A stretch of DNA of 64,000 nt from the NCBI GenBank assembly GCA_001443375.1, contig LDXM01000007.1:1-64000 (forward strand), written 5' to 3'. This document shows, piece after piece, positions 41,443 to 49,782 of the stretch (position 1 is the stretch's first letter; each line of letters begins with the position of its first letter). A model generated the notes under the pieces. It worked only from the letters and a program-made list of their open reading frames with translations. It searched no databases and was not told the DNA's origin. Position numbers and translations under genes: made by a program. The DNA is from Chloroflexi bacterium CSP1-4 (GTDB taxonomy: Bacteria; Chloroflexota; Limnocylindria; Limnocylindrales; CSP1-4).

Positions 41443-42182
41443 TCGTCCCGCGGCTGCGCCCGGAGCGTGCGCTCTGGCAGGCCGGCGTCGTGCGCGTCGC
41501 GGGCGTCGACGAGGTCGGCGTGGCGCCCACCTGCGGACCCGTCGTCGCGGCGGCCGTGATCATGCCCGTGAACTGCCGGCGCATCGCCGGCGTGCGCGAC
41601 TCGAAGACGCTCTCGGCCGCTCAGCGCGAGCGCCTGGACCCGATCATCCGCCGCCGGGCCCTGGCCGTCGGCGTGGGCGCGGCGTCGGTGGTCGAGATCG
41701 ACCGCCTCAACATCTACCACGCCACGCACCTCGCCATGCGGCGGGCGATCGCCCGTCTTGGCGGGCACGACCACGTGCTGGTGGATGGCAACCGCATCGT
41801 CGGCTTCCAGGAGCACGTGGGCCCCTATACCTCGATCGTGGACGGCGACGCGAGCTGCTACTCGATCGCCTGCGCCTCGATCGTGGCCAAGGTCGTGCGT
41901 GACCGGCTCATGCGGCGGCTGGCCGCCCGGTACCCCGGCTATGGCTGGGAGCACAACGCGGGCTATGCCACGGCCGACCATCGCGAGGCCCTCCAGCGCC
42001 TCGGCCCGACGCCCTTCCACCGCCGCAGCTTCGCCCCCGTCCAGGTGGCGCTGAACGGCCTCCAGATGGACCTGCCGCTGGGGGTCGAGGCCGTCGTGGA
42101 TCTCGAGGCGGAGTTCGCCACCGAGCTGGCCGAGCTGATCGAGGAGGCGCGCCTGGCCCCCACGTCGAGCGACGCCGGTTAG
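41439..42182 (+). CDS. rnhB: Ribonuclease HII-like protein lacking the GRG motif
   Basis: Expected to cleave RNA in RNA-DNA hybrids and at misincorporated ribonucleotides. The 247-aa protein has all four catalytic carboxylates in place: Asp and Glu of GVDEVG, Asp in VLVDGNRI and Asp in AKVVRDRLM. RDSKTLSAAQRERL, SIACASIVAKV and NAGYATADHREAL are also family-like. The usual DEAGRGP reads DEVGVAP, so the Gly-Arg-Gly that recognises the ribonucleotide junction is absent. A C-terminal extension (about 200-247) ends in a Glu-rich helix. Activity on single ribonucleotides may be altered. It starts at ATG 41439 and shares its stop region with the convergent MBL gene. Confidence 0.85.
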   Translation: MIVPRLRPERALWQAGVVRVAGVDEVGVAPTCGPVVAAAVIMPVNCRRIAGVRDSKTLSAAQRERLDPIIRRRALAVGVGAASVVEIDRLNIYHATHLAMRRAIARLGGHDHVLVDGNRIVGFQEHVGPYTSIVDGDASCYSIACASIVAKVVRDRLMRRLAARYPGYGWEHNAGYATADHREALQRLGPTPFHRRSFAPVQVALNGLQMDLPLGVEAVVDLEAEFATELAELIEEARLAPTSSDAG

Positions 42183-43009
42183 CGGATCCGCTCCAGCCGC
42201 TCCCCGGGCAGCGCGGCCCGGACGATGACGTCGGGCGCGCTCACGGCGGCGTAGGCGGCGAACTCGTGCGGGGGGTTGACGAGGCGCTGCCGCAGGACGC
42301 GCCCCGCGCCGCGCAGCCAGTACGTCCCCCAGTGGATCGGCACGGCCGTGCGCGGGCGGAGGAGGCGCAGCGCTTCGGCGGCCCGATACGGGTCCAGGTG
42401 GCCGGGCCCGAGTCGCGGGCCCCAGCCCCAGATCGGCAGCAGCGCCACGTCCAGCTCGCCCAGGTCGGCCATGCCCGGGAAGAGGTCCGTGTCGCCGGCG
42501 AAGTAGACGCGCCGGAGCGCGTCCTCGAGCAGGTAGCCGAGGCTGGCCGTGGTGGGGCCGAAGGGCGGGCGGAAACCTCCGTGGAGGGCCGGAGTGGCCG
42601 TCACGCGCAGGTCGCCCAGGGCCACCGAGTCTCCGGCGTCGAGCTCGTGCACGCGCCCGAACCCCCGTCGGGCGAGGAGGGGACCGGCGCCGCGCGGGAC
42701 GACGATCTCCGGCGTTCCGGCCAGGCGGCGCAACGAGGGCAGGTCGAGGTGGTCCCAGTGGAGGTGCGACACGAGGACGACATCGATGCCCGCGTACAGA
42801 TCGGCGTGCAGCGGCGTGGTCTGCCGCTCGAGGAAGGCGAGATGCGGCCGCAGTACCGGGTCGGTCAGCACGCGCAGGCCCCCGATCTCGACCACGACCG
42901 TGGCGTGGCCGAGGAAATCGATGCCGGTCGAGTCCTCCACGGCCCCATGGTAGGCCGGAACCGCCGGTGCGACCGGCGCCTGAGTGCCAAGAATCTCGAA
43001 TCTTTCCAT
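42179..43009 (-). CDS. Metallo-beta-lactamase fold hydrolase (UlaG/NAPE-PLD-like)
   Basis: A 276-aa metal-dependent hydrolase. The signature HLHWDHLDLPSL carries the metal-binding HxHxDH. TDPVLRPHL after GHATVVVEIGG is the usual second strand pair; then come FAGDTDLF with the bridging aspartate, and PIHWGTY with the last histidine. The overall layout resembles UlaG (L-ascorbate-6-phosphate lactonase) and NAPE-PLD-type phosphodiesterases; the substrate is unknown. ATG 43009 is preceded by GGGAG on this strand. It converges on rnhB with a 4-nt overlap of stop codons and is divergent from the coiled-coil gene at 43106. Confidence 0.85.
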   Translation of the reverse strand: MERFEILGTQAPVAPAVPAYHGAVEDSTGIDFLGHATVVVEIGGLRVLTDPVLRPHLAFLERQTTPLHADLYAGIDVVLVSHLHWDHLDLPSLRRLAGTPEIVVPRGAGPLLARRGFGRVHELDAGDSVALGDLRVTATPALHGGFRPPFGPTTASLGYLLEDALRRVYFAGDTDLFPGMADLGELDVALLPIWGWGPRLGPGHLDPYRAAEALRLLRPRTAVPIHWGTYWLRGAGRVLRQRLVNPPHEFAAYAAVSAPDVIVRAALPGERLERIR

Positions 43010-43045
43010 TGCTCCCTGTCAGCACCCGCATTACCATCTATCACC

Positions 43046-43062
43046 CGTCGGGTCGCCCGACG
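43046..43062. repeat. Perfect 7-bp inverted repeat in a divergent intergenic region
   Basis: CGTCGGG-TCG-CCCGACG lies between the MBL gene and the coiled-coil gene. It follows a TATCAC box (43039-43044), so it could be an operator or a 5' hairpin of the plus-strand transcript. A second, weaker copy of the arm (ACGTCGG) occurs at 43071. Confidence 0.35.
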
Positions 43063-43105
43063 TAACCGGGACGTCGGCATCGGCGGGGACAACGAGGGTC
43101 CTGAC

Positions 43106-44113
43106 ATGTCGGAGCATCGGCCAGAGTTCGGTTCCGAACAGCCCAACGTCGAGTCCGAGGCGACCGGTACGTCGACCGCGAACGGCGCCAATCCCGAGGA
43201 CGCCGTCGGCGTGCCCGACGGATCTGCCGAAGAGCCGGTGGCCACCCACGGCGAACCGGCTGACGAGTCGCCGATGGCGGCCGAGCTCACTGGCGAGACC
43301 TCCGTCTCGGGCGCCGCCGACGACGCCACGGCCACGCCCGCCGAGCCGGCGTACGCCGACGAGCGGTCCGTGTTCCTGGCCGAGCTCGTTCGCGCGATGC
43401 AGACGACCGCCGGCCTCGAGCGCGTCAGGATCGGCGAGGACACCGGGCGGCGTCGCCAGGCCCACATCGACCGGGTCCGGGCTCGGCAGGCGTCCGAGGC
43501 AGACCGCATGCGCGAGCTCGCCGGCGAGGACTTGAAGACGATCAAGGCATGGGCCGACGCCGAGACGAAGCGCATCCAGCTCGAGCGCGAGCGGCGTGCG
43601 AAGGCGCTCCAAGAGGATCTCAACCTGAGCCTGGCGGAGCACGGCTCGAAGATCGATCGAGAGATCGAAGGCGTCGAGACGGCGATCGCGACGTATCGAG
43701 CCGACGTCGACGCCTTCTTCGAGGGTCTCGATCGCGAGACGGACCTGATCCTGATCGCCCAGCAGGCGAGCAGGCGCCCGGTCTTCCCGACATTGGAGTC
43801 GGTCGCCGAGACCGTCGCCGCCGGCGCGGCTGAGCCCGCCGTGGTCGGCGTCATGGGTCCGCAGGCAGCGGCCGAGCCTGTCGAGTCGTGGGCGGCTCCG
43901 CCCGAGACGAGCCCCGAGCCCGCATCGGCTGGAGCATCCGAGTTCGTCGATCAGAGCGGCGAGGCCCCTGAACCGGCCGAGCCGGTGGCCGCGGCGACCG
44001 GCTCGAGTCACGGCAGCGCCGGCTCACTCCTCGAGTCGGTGCCCGTCCCGCGACCCACGAGCTGGTTCCGGCGGGACGCGAACGGTGAAGACCGGTCGAA
44101 GCGCGAGGGCTAG
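43106..44113 (+). CDS. Acidic coiled-coil protein of unknown function
   Basis: Not recognised. 335 aa in three parts: an acidic disordered region (1-90) rich in Glu, Ala, Thr and Pro; a predicted helix/coiled coil (about 90-225) rich in Arg, Glu, Lys and Gln (AHIDRVRARQASEADRMREL, RIQLERERRAKALQEDLNL); and a second disordered Ala/Glu/Pro tail with a final basic stretch (WFRRDANGEDRSKREG). There is no membrane segment. This is a possible scaffold or structural protein. ATG 43106 is preceded by GAGGG. The track ORF from 42266 includes antisense of the MBL gene and is not used. A tRNA-Gly follows 87 nt downstream. Confidence 0.7.
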   Translation: MSEHRPEFGSEQPNVESEATGTSTANGANPEDAVGVPDGSAEEPVATHGEPADESPMAAELTGETSVSGAADDATATPAEPAYADERSVFLAELVRAMQTTAGLERVRIGEDTGRRRQAHIDRVRARQASEADRMRELAGEDLKTIKAWADAETKRIQLERERRAKALQEDLNLSLAEHGSKIDREIEGVETAIATYRADVDAFFEGLDRETDLILIAQQASRRPVFPTLESVAETVAAGAAEPAVVGVMGPQAAAEPVESWAAPPETSPEPASAGASEFVDQSGEAPEPAEPVAAATGSSHGSAGSLLESVPVPRPTSWFRRDANGEDRSKREG

Positions 44114-44184
44114 GACAGAATCTCGGGCATCAGGGGAGTCCAGGACCTTTCGGAGCGCAAGAGGCGGCCGGCCGCTTCGTGGGA

Positions 44185-44190
44185 TACGAT
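44185..44190 (+). promoter_or_regulatory. -10 box of tRNA-Gly
   Basis: TACGAT lies 10 nt before the tRNA-Gly 5' end, allowing a 3-4 nt leader to be trimmed by RNase P. It is the same hexamer as the box before the rnhB upstream ORF. Confidence 0.45.
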
Positions 44191-44200
44191 TCGCCCGCGG

Positions 44201-44276
44201 GCGGGAGTAGCTCAGTCGGTAGAGCGTCAGCCTTCCAAGCTGAATGTCGCGGGTTCGAGACCCGTCTCCCGCTCCA
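44201..44276 (+). tRNA. tRNA-Gly (anticodon TCC)
   Basis: A complete cloverleaf: acceptor GCGGGAG pairs with CTCCCGC, the D arm is AGCTCAGTCGGTAGAGC, and the anticodon arm TCAGC-CTTCCAA-GCTGA gives TCC for GGA codons. The T arm is CGGGTTCGAGACCCG. The discriminator is T44273 and the CCA end is encoded (44274-44276). Confidence 0.95.
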
Positions 44277-44423
44277 TCTCCCTTTGTGGGTGCTCAGAGC
44301 GCCACCTACCGTCGTGGTCGTCGGACGGCCTTTCGTCCCTTGCTCAACCATCGGCACGGGCGGTGACTCCCGGTCAGTGGAATGGACCGGCCGTCGACTG
44401 CGACCGTCCGTGAGGAGGTGGCG

Positions 44424-46232
44424 ATGGGTACCCCGGGTCGGCCATTGTGGGACCTGTGGGTCGTCGTCGTTGCGTTCATCGTTCTCACGGTGTCGGCCGG
44501 GTGCCGGGGCGACCTGGCCACGACCGCGCCTGCGCCCACCCCTGTCCGCAGCGACGCCGCCCTCACGCCGAGCCCGACGGCCGCTGAGACGACAGGTCCG
44601 GCGTCCACCACTTCTCCTCTCTCCTCACGCCCGCTCGTGTGGTTCGCGCCGCTGGGGCCACGGGCCGACCACATGGGATTCGGCGGGTCGGTCGACTACT
44701 ACGACCTCTTCAAGCCGGGCGCAGCGTGGCCGATCGCGGCGAGCCGGGTCGACGTGTTCATGGTCTATGCCACGTGGGTCGACTACTACTCGACCGACGC
44801 CGAGCTTCGCCAGGTCGTCGAGGGCGTCGCCGCCCGGGGGCTCGTGCTCGGCCTGGAGATCGGCGGGCTGACGCCGTCGGACGCATGCGGGAGCAACGTC
44901 GAGGGCTTCGATGCCTCGCTCGACCCGATCCGCCGGATCCAGGCCGCCGGCGGGAGCGTCGGCGTCGTGCAATTCGACGAGGTCTACGCCGGCGGGCACG
45001 TGTACGACGGTCCGAACGCGTGTCGCTGGCCGGTCGAGCGCGTCGCCTCGGGCGTGGCGGACTTCGTCCGGACGCTGCGGACCGTCACTCCCGACGTGAT
45101 GGTTGGCGACGTCGAGCCCATGTGGGCCAACGTCTCCGCATCCGACCTCGGCGCCTGGATGGACGCCTACCGCGAAGCCGCTGGCGAGCCGTTCGACTTC
45201 TTCCACCTCGACGCCGACTGGGGCCTGGCGGACTGGCCCGAGCGGGCGCTCGCCGCCACGAAGGAGGCCCAGGCCCGTGGCATTCCCGTCGGCCTGATCT
45301 ACAACGGCGGGGATGCGGGCTCCGACAAGGCCTGGAACGACGCCGCGTTCGAGCGGATCGAGACCTACGAAGGCCGACTGGGCGGTCGACCCGATCAGAT
45401 CGTCTTCCAATCGTGGATGGACCACCCGGACCGCGTGCTGCCCGAGTCGGACCCGACGACGTTCACGGGCCTCCTCTCCGCGTACTTTGGCGTCCGAAGC
45501 GCGATCAGCGTCGGTACGGTCCGAACCCCGGACGCAGGTCGGCTCGAGGTCGATGGGAGCCTCCTGGATACGGATGGCGCGCCCGTCCCGAACGCGACGG
45601 TGACGCTGACCGCGACACCGCTCGACGGGTCGTACTCGGAGCTGCGGCTCGACGGCCGCGTGCCTGCCGAAGCCACGAGCGCGGTCGTCGCGTTGCGCGT
45701 CAACGAGGAGGGGGCGGGGCCCGGGCCCGCGGACCTGACCCTCTACGAGGTCCGCTACTCGGAGGGAGGCGCGAAGACGAACCGGGTCCCGAACCCGCGA
45801 TTCGGCCACGGCCTGGACCTCTGGGGGGCAGGGGGCAGCGGAGTCGTCCGGACCCGGCCGAGCGACCGCGGGAGCGGATGGATGCTCCGGGTGGAGGCGA
45901 CGCCGTCTCAGTCAGTCGGGATCAACTCGGGCGAGTTCGGCGTGACTGCGGGCGCCGAGTACCGATTCGCTGTGGCGGCGCGGATCCCGGTCGACTCGAT
46001 CGGGAGCGCCTACCTCGCCGTGATCTTCCTCCACGGCACGGAGGTCGCCCGATACAGGATCCACCTCGCGCCGCTGGCGGTCTCGCTCGGCCACGCTGCG
46101 ACCGATCCGTCCGGCGGCTTCCGGATCGCGGCCGCCGATCTCGAGCCGGGGGGCTACCGACTGCGTCTCGAGTACGCTGGCGATGCCTCGCACTGGCCGG
46201 CGCACGCCGAGCAGGAGATCACCGTGAAATAG
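44424..46232 (+). CDS. Lipoprotein with TIM-barrel glycosidase-like domain and beta domains
   Basis: A 602-aa secreted lipoprotein. It has a signal peptide with lipobox VSAGC (cysteine near residue 28), then a Thr/Pro/Ser-rich linker. A glycosidase-like barrel follows (about 70-360: DVFMVYATWVDYYSTDAELR, VLGLEIGGL, VGVVQFDEVYAGG, FHLDADWGLADWPERAL, GLIYNGGDAG). The last part (about 370-602) holds an Ig-like insert (GRLEVDGSLLDTDGAPVPNATVTLTATP) and carbohydrate-binding-like strands. Asp and Glu residues such as FDEV and DVEPMW are candidate catalytic acids, unproven. ATG 44424 follows GAGGAGG. Probable substrate of LspA (12561). Confidence 0.7.
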   Translation: MGTPGRPLWDLWVVVVAFIVLTVSAGCRGDLATTAPAPTPVRSDAALTPSPTAAETTGPASTTSPLSSRPLVWFAPLGPRADHMGFGGSVDYYDLFKPGAAWPIAASRVDVFMVYATWVDYYSTDAELRQVVEGVAARGLVLGLEIGGLTPSDACGSNVEGFDASLDPIRRIQAAGGSVGVVQFDEVYAGGHVYDGPNACRWPVERVASGVADFVRTLRTVTPDVMVGDVEPMWANVSASDLGAWMDAYREAAGEPFDFFHLDADWGLADWPERALAATKEAQARGIPVGLIYNGGDAGSDKAWNDAAFERIETYEGRLGGRPDQIVFQSWMDHPDRVLPESDPTTFTGLLSAYFGVRSAISVGTVRTPDAGRLEVDGSLLDTDGAPVPNATVTLTATPLDGSYSELRLDGRVPAEATSAVVALRVNEEGAGPGPADLTLYEVRYSEGGAKTNRVPNPRFGHGLDLWGAGGSGVVRTRPSDRGSGWMLRVEATPSQSVGINSGEFGVTAGAEYRFAVAARIPVDSIGSAYLAVIFLHGTEVARYRIHLAPLAVSLGHAATDPSGGFRIAAADLEPGGYRLRLEYAGDASHWPAHAEQEITVK

Positions 46233-46266
46233 CGCCGGGGCGCCGAAGGACCGCGAGTTCCTTCGT

Positions 46267-49200
46267 CTACCCCGCGGCGGCCCCGGTCTGCTTCCCGGCG
46301 AGGGTTGCCCGGACCGCGTCCGCCTCGGCGTCGATCCCCAGCTCCTCGAAGAGCGCCAGCGACCGGCGTAACTTCTCGTCGCCCTCCGCCCCGCGCGCGC
46401 TCGCGCGCAGCGTCTCGCCCCAGCCGCGCAGGATCCGGGCAAGGTCGGGTCGGGCCCCGAACTCCTCGACGATGGCGGCGCTGGCCTGGAAGTCGGCGAG
46501 CGCCGCCTCCCCGTCGCCGTGCTTGGATGCCGCCTCGGCGCGCTTCCAGAGGATGCCGGCCTCGCCGTAGCGATTGCCGATGGAACGCGCCGTGGCGAGC
46601 GAGTCCTCCCAGTCGCCTCCGGACGCTGCGACCTCGCCGAGTGCGGCCGACGTGGAACCGAGCCAGGCCTGGAGGGTCGGACGCCAGACCTTTCTATCGA
46701 CGACGAGGGCGATCTCCTGGCCCCGCTGGAAGGCTCGGCTGGCCTCATCGAAGCGACCCTGCCGATGGTAGACATCGCCCAGCACCCAGGAGCTCGCGAC
46801 GACGCATCCCGCGGCGCCCGTCTCCTCGGCGCGGGCCACGCAGGCCTGGGCAAGGGGGACCGCCTCATCGAGCTGTCCGCGCGCGGCGCGAACCCAGGAC
46901 TGGGCGATCTGGGCATCGAGCTGGGCGATCACGTCGCCGCTCGCCGCCAGCTCGGTCGCGTTACGCGATGCCACCTCGGCCTTGTCGAACTCACCGAGGT
47001 TGGCGTAGCCGATGGCGAGGGAACCCCGCGCGAACGCGGCCCCGATGAAGTCCTGGCGCTGTTCCAGGAGCGGCACCGCTTCCTCGAGGGCCATGACGCC
47101 GTCGCGGATGGGGCCGGTGAAGACCTGGGTGAGCCCGATGAGGGCGAGCGGCAGGGCGCGCAGCGAGGGATCGTGCAGGGCCTCCCCGATCTCGGCGACG
47201 CGGTCGAGCGAGCGCTTCACCACGGGGTCCGAGGCCTGCTCGCCGTGCTGCAAGCGCGCCAGGGCCAGGCCAAGGTGCAGCGGGGCGATCAGGTCGAGAT
47301 CGCCCAGGCGCTCGGCGGCGGGGAGGATGGCCTCGAGGTCGGCGACGACATCCTCCGTCGGCCGGAAGGTCCAGCCAGCTTTGTATCGGCCGAGTTCGGT
47401 CTCGATCCGCCGGCGCAGGAGGCGCTCCTCCTCGGCATCATCGGCCGGCGGAAGGAGCTTCGCCGCCCGATCGAATGCCGAGTACGCCTCGGTGATGGCG
47501 TTGCGCTCCAGGGCGAATCGGCCGGCCGCCGCGAGGTACTCGAGCGCTTTCTCGGTGTCGCCGACCTGCTCGAAGTGCATCGCCAGGACGCCGGCCAGCT
47601 CGCTCCGCCGATCCGGGTAGAGGACTTCGAGGGCTTCGCCGACCAGGCGATGGAGCTGCCGGCGCTCCTGCTTGAGGAGCGACTCGTAGGCGGCGTCCTG
47701 CACGAGCCAGTGACGGAAGAGGTACTCCAGCTCGGGCCGGGAGGCGGCAAGCTCGATGAGCCCCTTCGCCTCGAGCGTGTCGAGCTGCGCTTCGATGGCC
47801 ATCGTCGATCCTATGCGCTCGTCTGGCCCAGGACGCGTTCGAGAACCCGAACGGGGAACTGGCGGCCGATCACCGAGGCGACCCGCAGGCTCCGTTTGGC
47901 CGCGTCGGGCAGCTGGTCGATCCGGGCGAGGAGGAGCCCGTGCAGCGTCTCGGGGATCTCGACCGACTCCACTTCGCCGGTCGCGATCCAGCGATCCGCG
48001 CGACGCTCGATCGCGCCATGCTCGATGAGCATCCGGATGACCTCCTCCACGAAGAACGGGTTCCCCTCGGCGCGGGCGAGGATCAGGTCGCGCACGCGAC
48101 CTGGCAGGGACTCGATCTCAAGCAGGTTGGACACCAGGTCCCGACTCTCGGTCGCCGACAGGGGCTCCAGGCGGATCTCGGTCAGGGCGGCGCCGAACAG
48201 CTCGCGCGCCGCGGCCATGAGCTTCCAGCCGGCCGAGTCGGTCTCGGCGCGGAGGGAGGCGATGAGAAAGACGGGGAGCTGGGCGGCCAGCGGCAGCAGC
48301 TGGCGCATGAGGTCGACCGACGAGGGATCGGCCCAGTGCACGTCCTCGCAGACCAGGACCACCGGTCCCCGCGCGGACAGGGCACGAAGCAGGCGGTGGA
48401 TCGAGGCGATGTAGCGGATCTGCATCGTCTCGGGGTCGATCATGGCCTGCGCGACTTCCTCGGGATGGAGGGGCAGGCCCAGGAGATGCGCGAGGACGGG
48501 CGCCGTGTCGGCGGCTTCGTCCCCGAGGAGTTCCGAGAGCTGGCGGTCGAGCGTGGCGCGCGCCTCGGCTTCGGAGGGCCGAAGGGGAGTCGGAGGGTGA
48601 ACCGAACGAGGTCGAGGAGGAGGTGGTAGGGCAGGTTCCGGCCGTAGGAGACGCAGCGACCCTCGATCCACGTCGGGCCGACGTCGCCGTCAGGGACCGC
48701 CGCGGGTCCATCGGCTGCCCCGGGGCCGGTGGCAAACCGTTGGAATTCGGCCAGGAGGCGGCTCTTCCCGATGCCCGGCTCGCCGACCAGGAAGGCGACC
48801 CGGCCGCGCCCCACCGCCACGACACCGTAGAGCGAGCGCAGCGTCTCGAGCTGGCTCTCCCGCCCGACCATCGGGCTTGCCAGGCCGGCCCGCTCGAGGC
48901 CGCGCCGACGCTCCGGGACGGCCTTCGGCGCCAGGACCCGGTAGGCGTGGACGGGCTCCGTCTTGCCCTTCACGACGATCTCACCGAGATCCTCGACGTC
49001 GAACGCGTCGGCCACGAAGCGATGGGTGGCCGCCGTTATCAGGACGGTCCCCGGCTCGGCGGCCGCCTGCATCCGCGCCGCGACGTTCACGGCGTCACCG
49101 AGGGCGGTGTACTCGTAGCGGAGGTCCGATCCGACGTTGCCGACCACGACCGGTCCGCTGTTGATCCCGGCCCGGATCCGGAAATCGAGGCCCTGCGTGG

Positions 49201-49672
49201 CCCGCAGCTGCCGTGAGAACTCGTCCGTCGCGGCGATCATGTCGAGCGCCGCGTGCACGGCCCGGTCCGGGTCATCCTCGTGGGCGATCGGGGCACCGAA
49301 GAAGGCGAGCATCGCGTCGCCCTGGAGCTGGGCGATCGTGCCCTCGTAGCGGAAGACAGCCTTCGACATCTCCTCGAAGGCTTCGTTCATCATCGCGGTC
49401 CAGTCCTCGGGATCCATGCGCTCCGCGAGTGCCGTCGAACCGACGACGTCGGCGAAGAGCGCGGTCACCGGCTTGCGCTCGCCGGTCAGCTTGGCCGCGC
49501 GCATCTTCTCGATGAGCGGCGACGGTGCCGCGGCGGACAAGCGGGCCTGGCGCGCCTCGTCCGTCTCGGTCGGCTGGGCAAGGGCCAATCCGCAGCTCGC
49601 GCAGAAGCGGGCGTCGCCGGGGACCGGGGCCTCACAGCGGGGACAGGATGGTTGCGGGGACGCGATCATCAT
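46267..49672 (-). pseudogene. Class III cyclase-AAA-TPR regulator broken by two -1 frameshifts
   Basis: Three consecutive minus-strand frames (49672-48440, 48671-47811, 47802-46267) read as one protein. The N-terminal part has a zinc ribbon (CPRCEAPVPGDARFCASCG), a class III adenylate/guanylate cyclase domain with both metal aspartates (FADVVGST, LQGDAML) and the NVAARM motif, and an AAA ATPase with GEPGIGKS. The middle has the second ATPase half (LVCEDVHWADPSS). The C-terminal part is TPR-like repeats. Adding one base in the G run at 48576-48578 (giving LPFGPSEAEARATL) and one at 47825-47826 (giving VLGPDERIG) restores an unbroken 1135-codon frame, close to the 1159-aa paralogue next door. 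The lesions could be real decay or assembly error in short homopolymers. Confidence 0.8.
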
Positions 49673-49782
49673 CCGGGCGACATCATAGCGCCGATGTGCC
49701 GGATCACCTGCAGGGTTTCCCTCGCCCGACGGCGCCCGTTCCGCTACCCTCAGCCGTCTACCGTCGTGTGGGAGCGGCCCAG

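Noticed and set aside
49768-49770. Alternative GTG start of the intact cyclase protein
   Set aside because: It adds only VGAAQ before the zinc ribbon, and the GGAG box would then overlap the start; GTG 49783 fits better.
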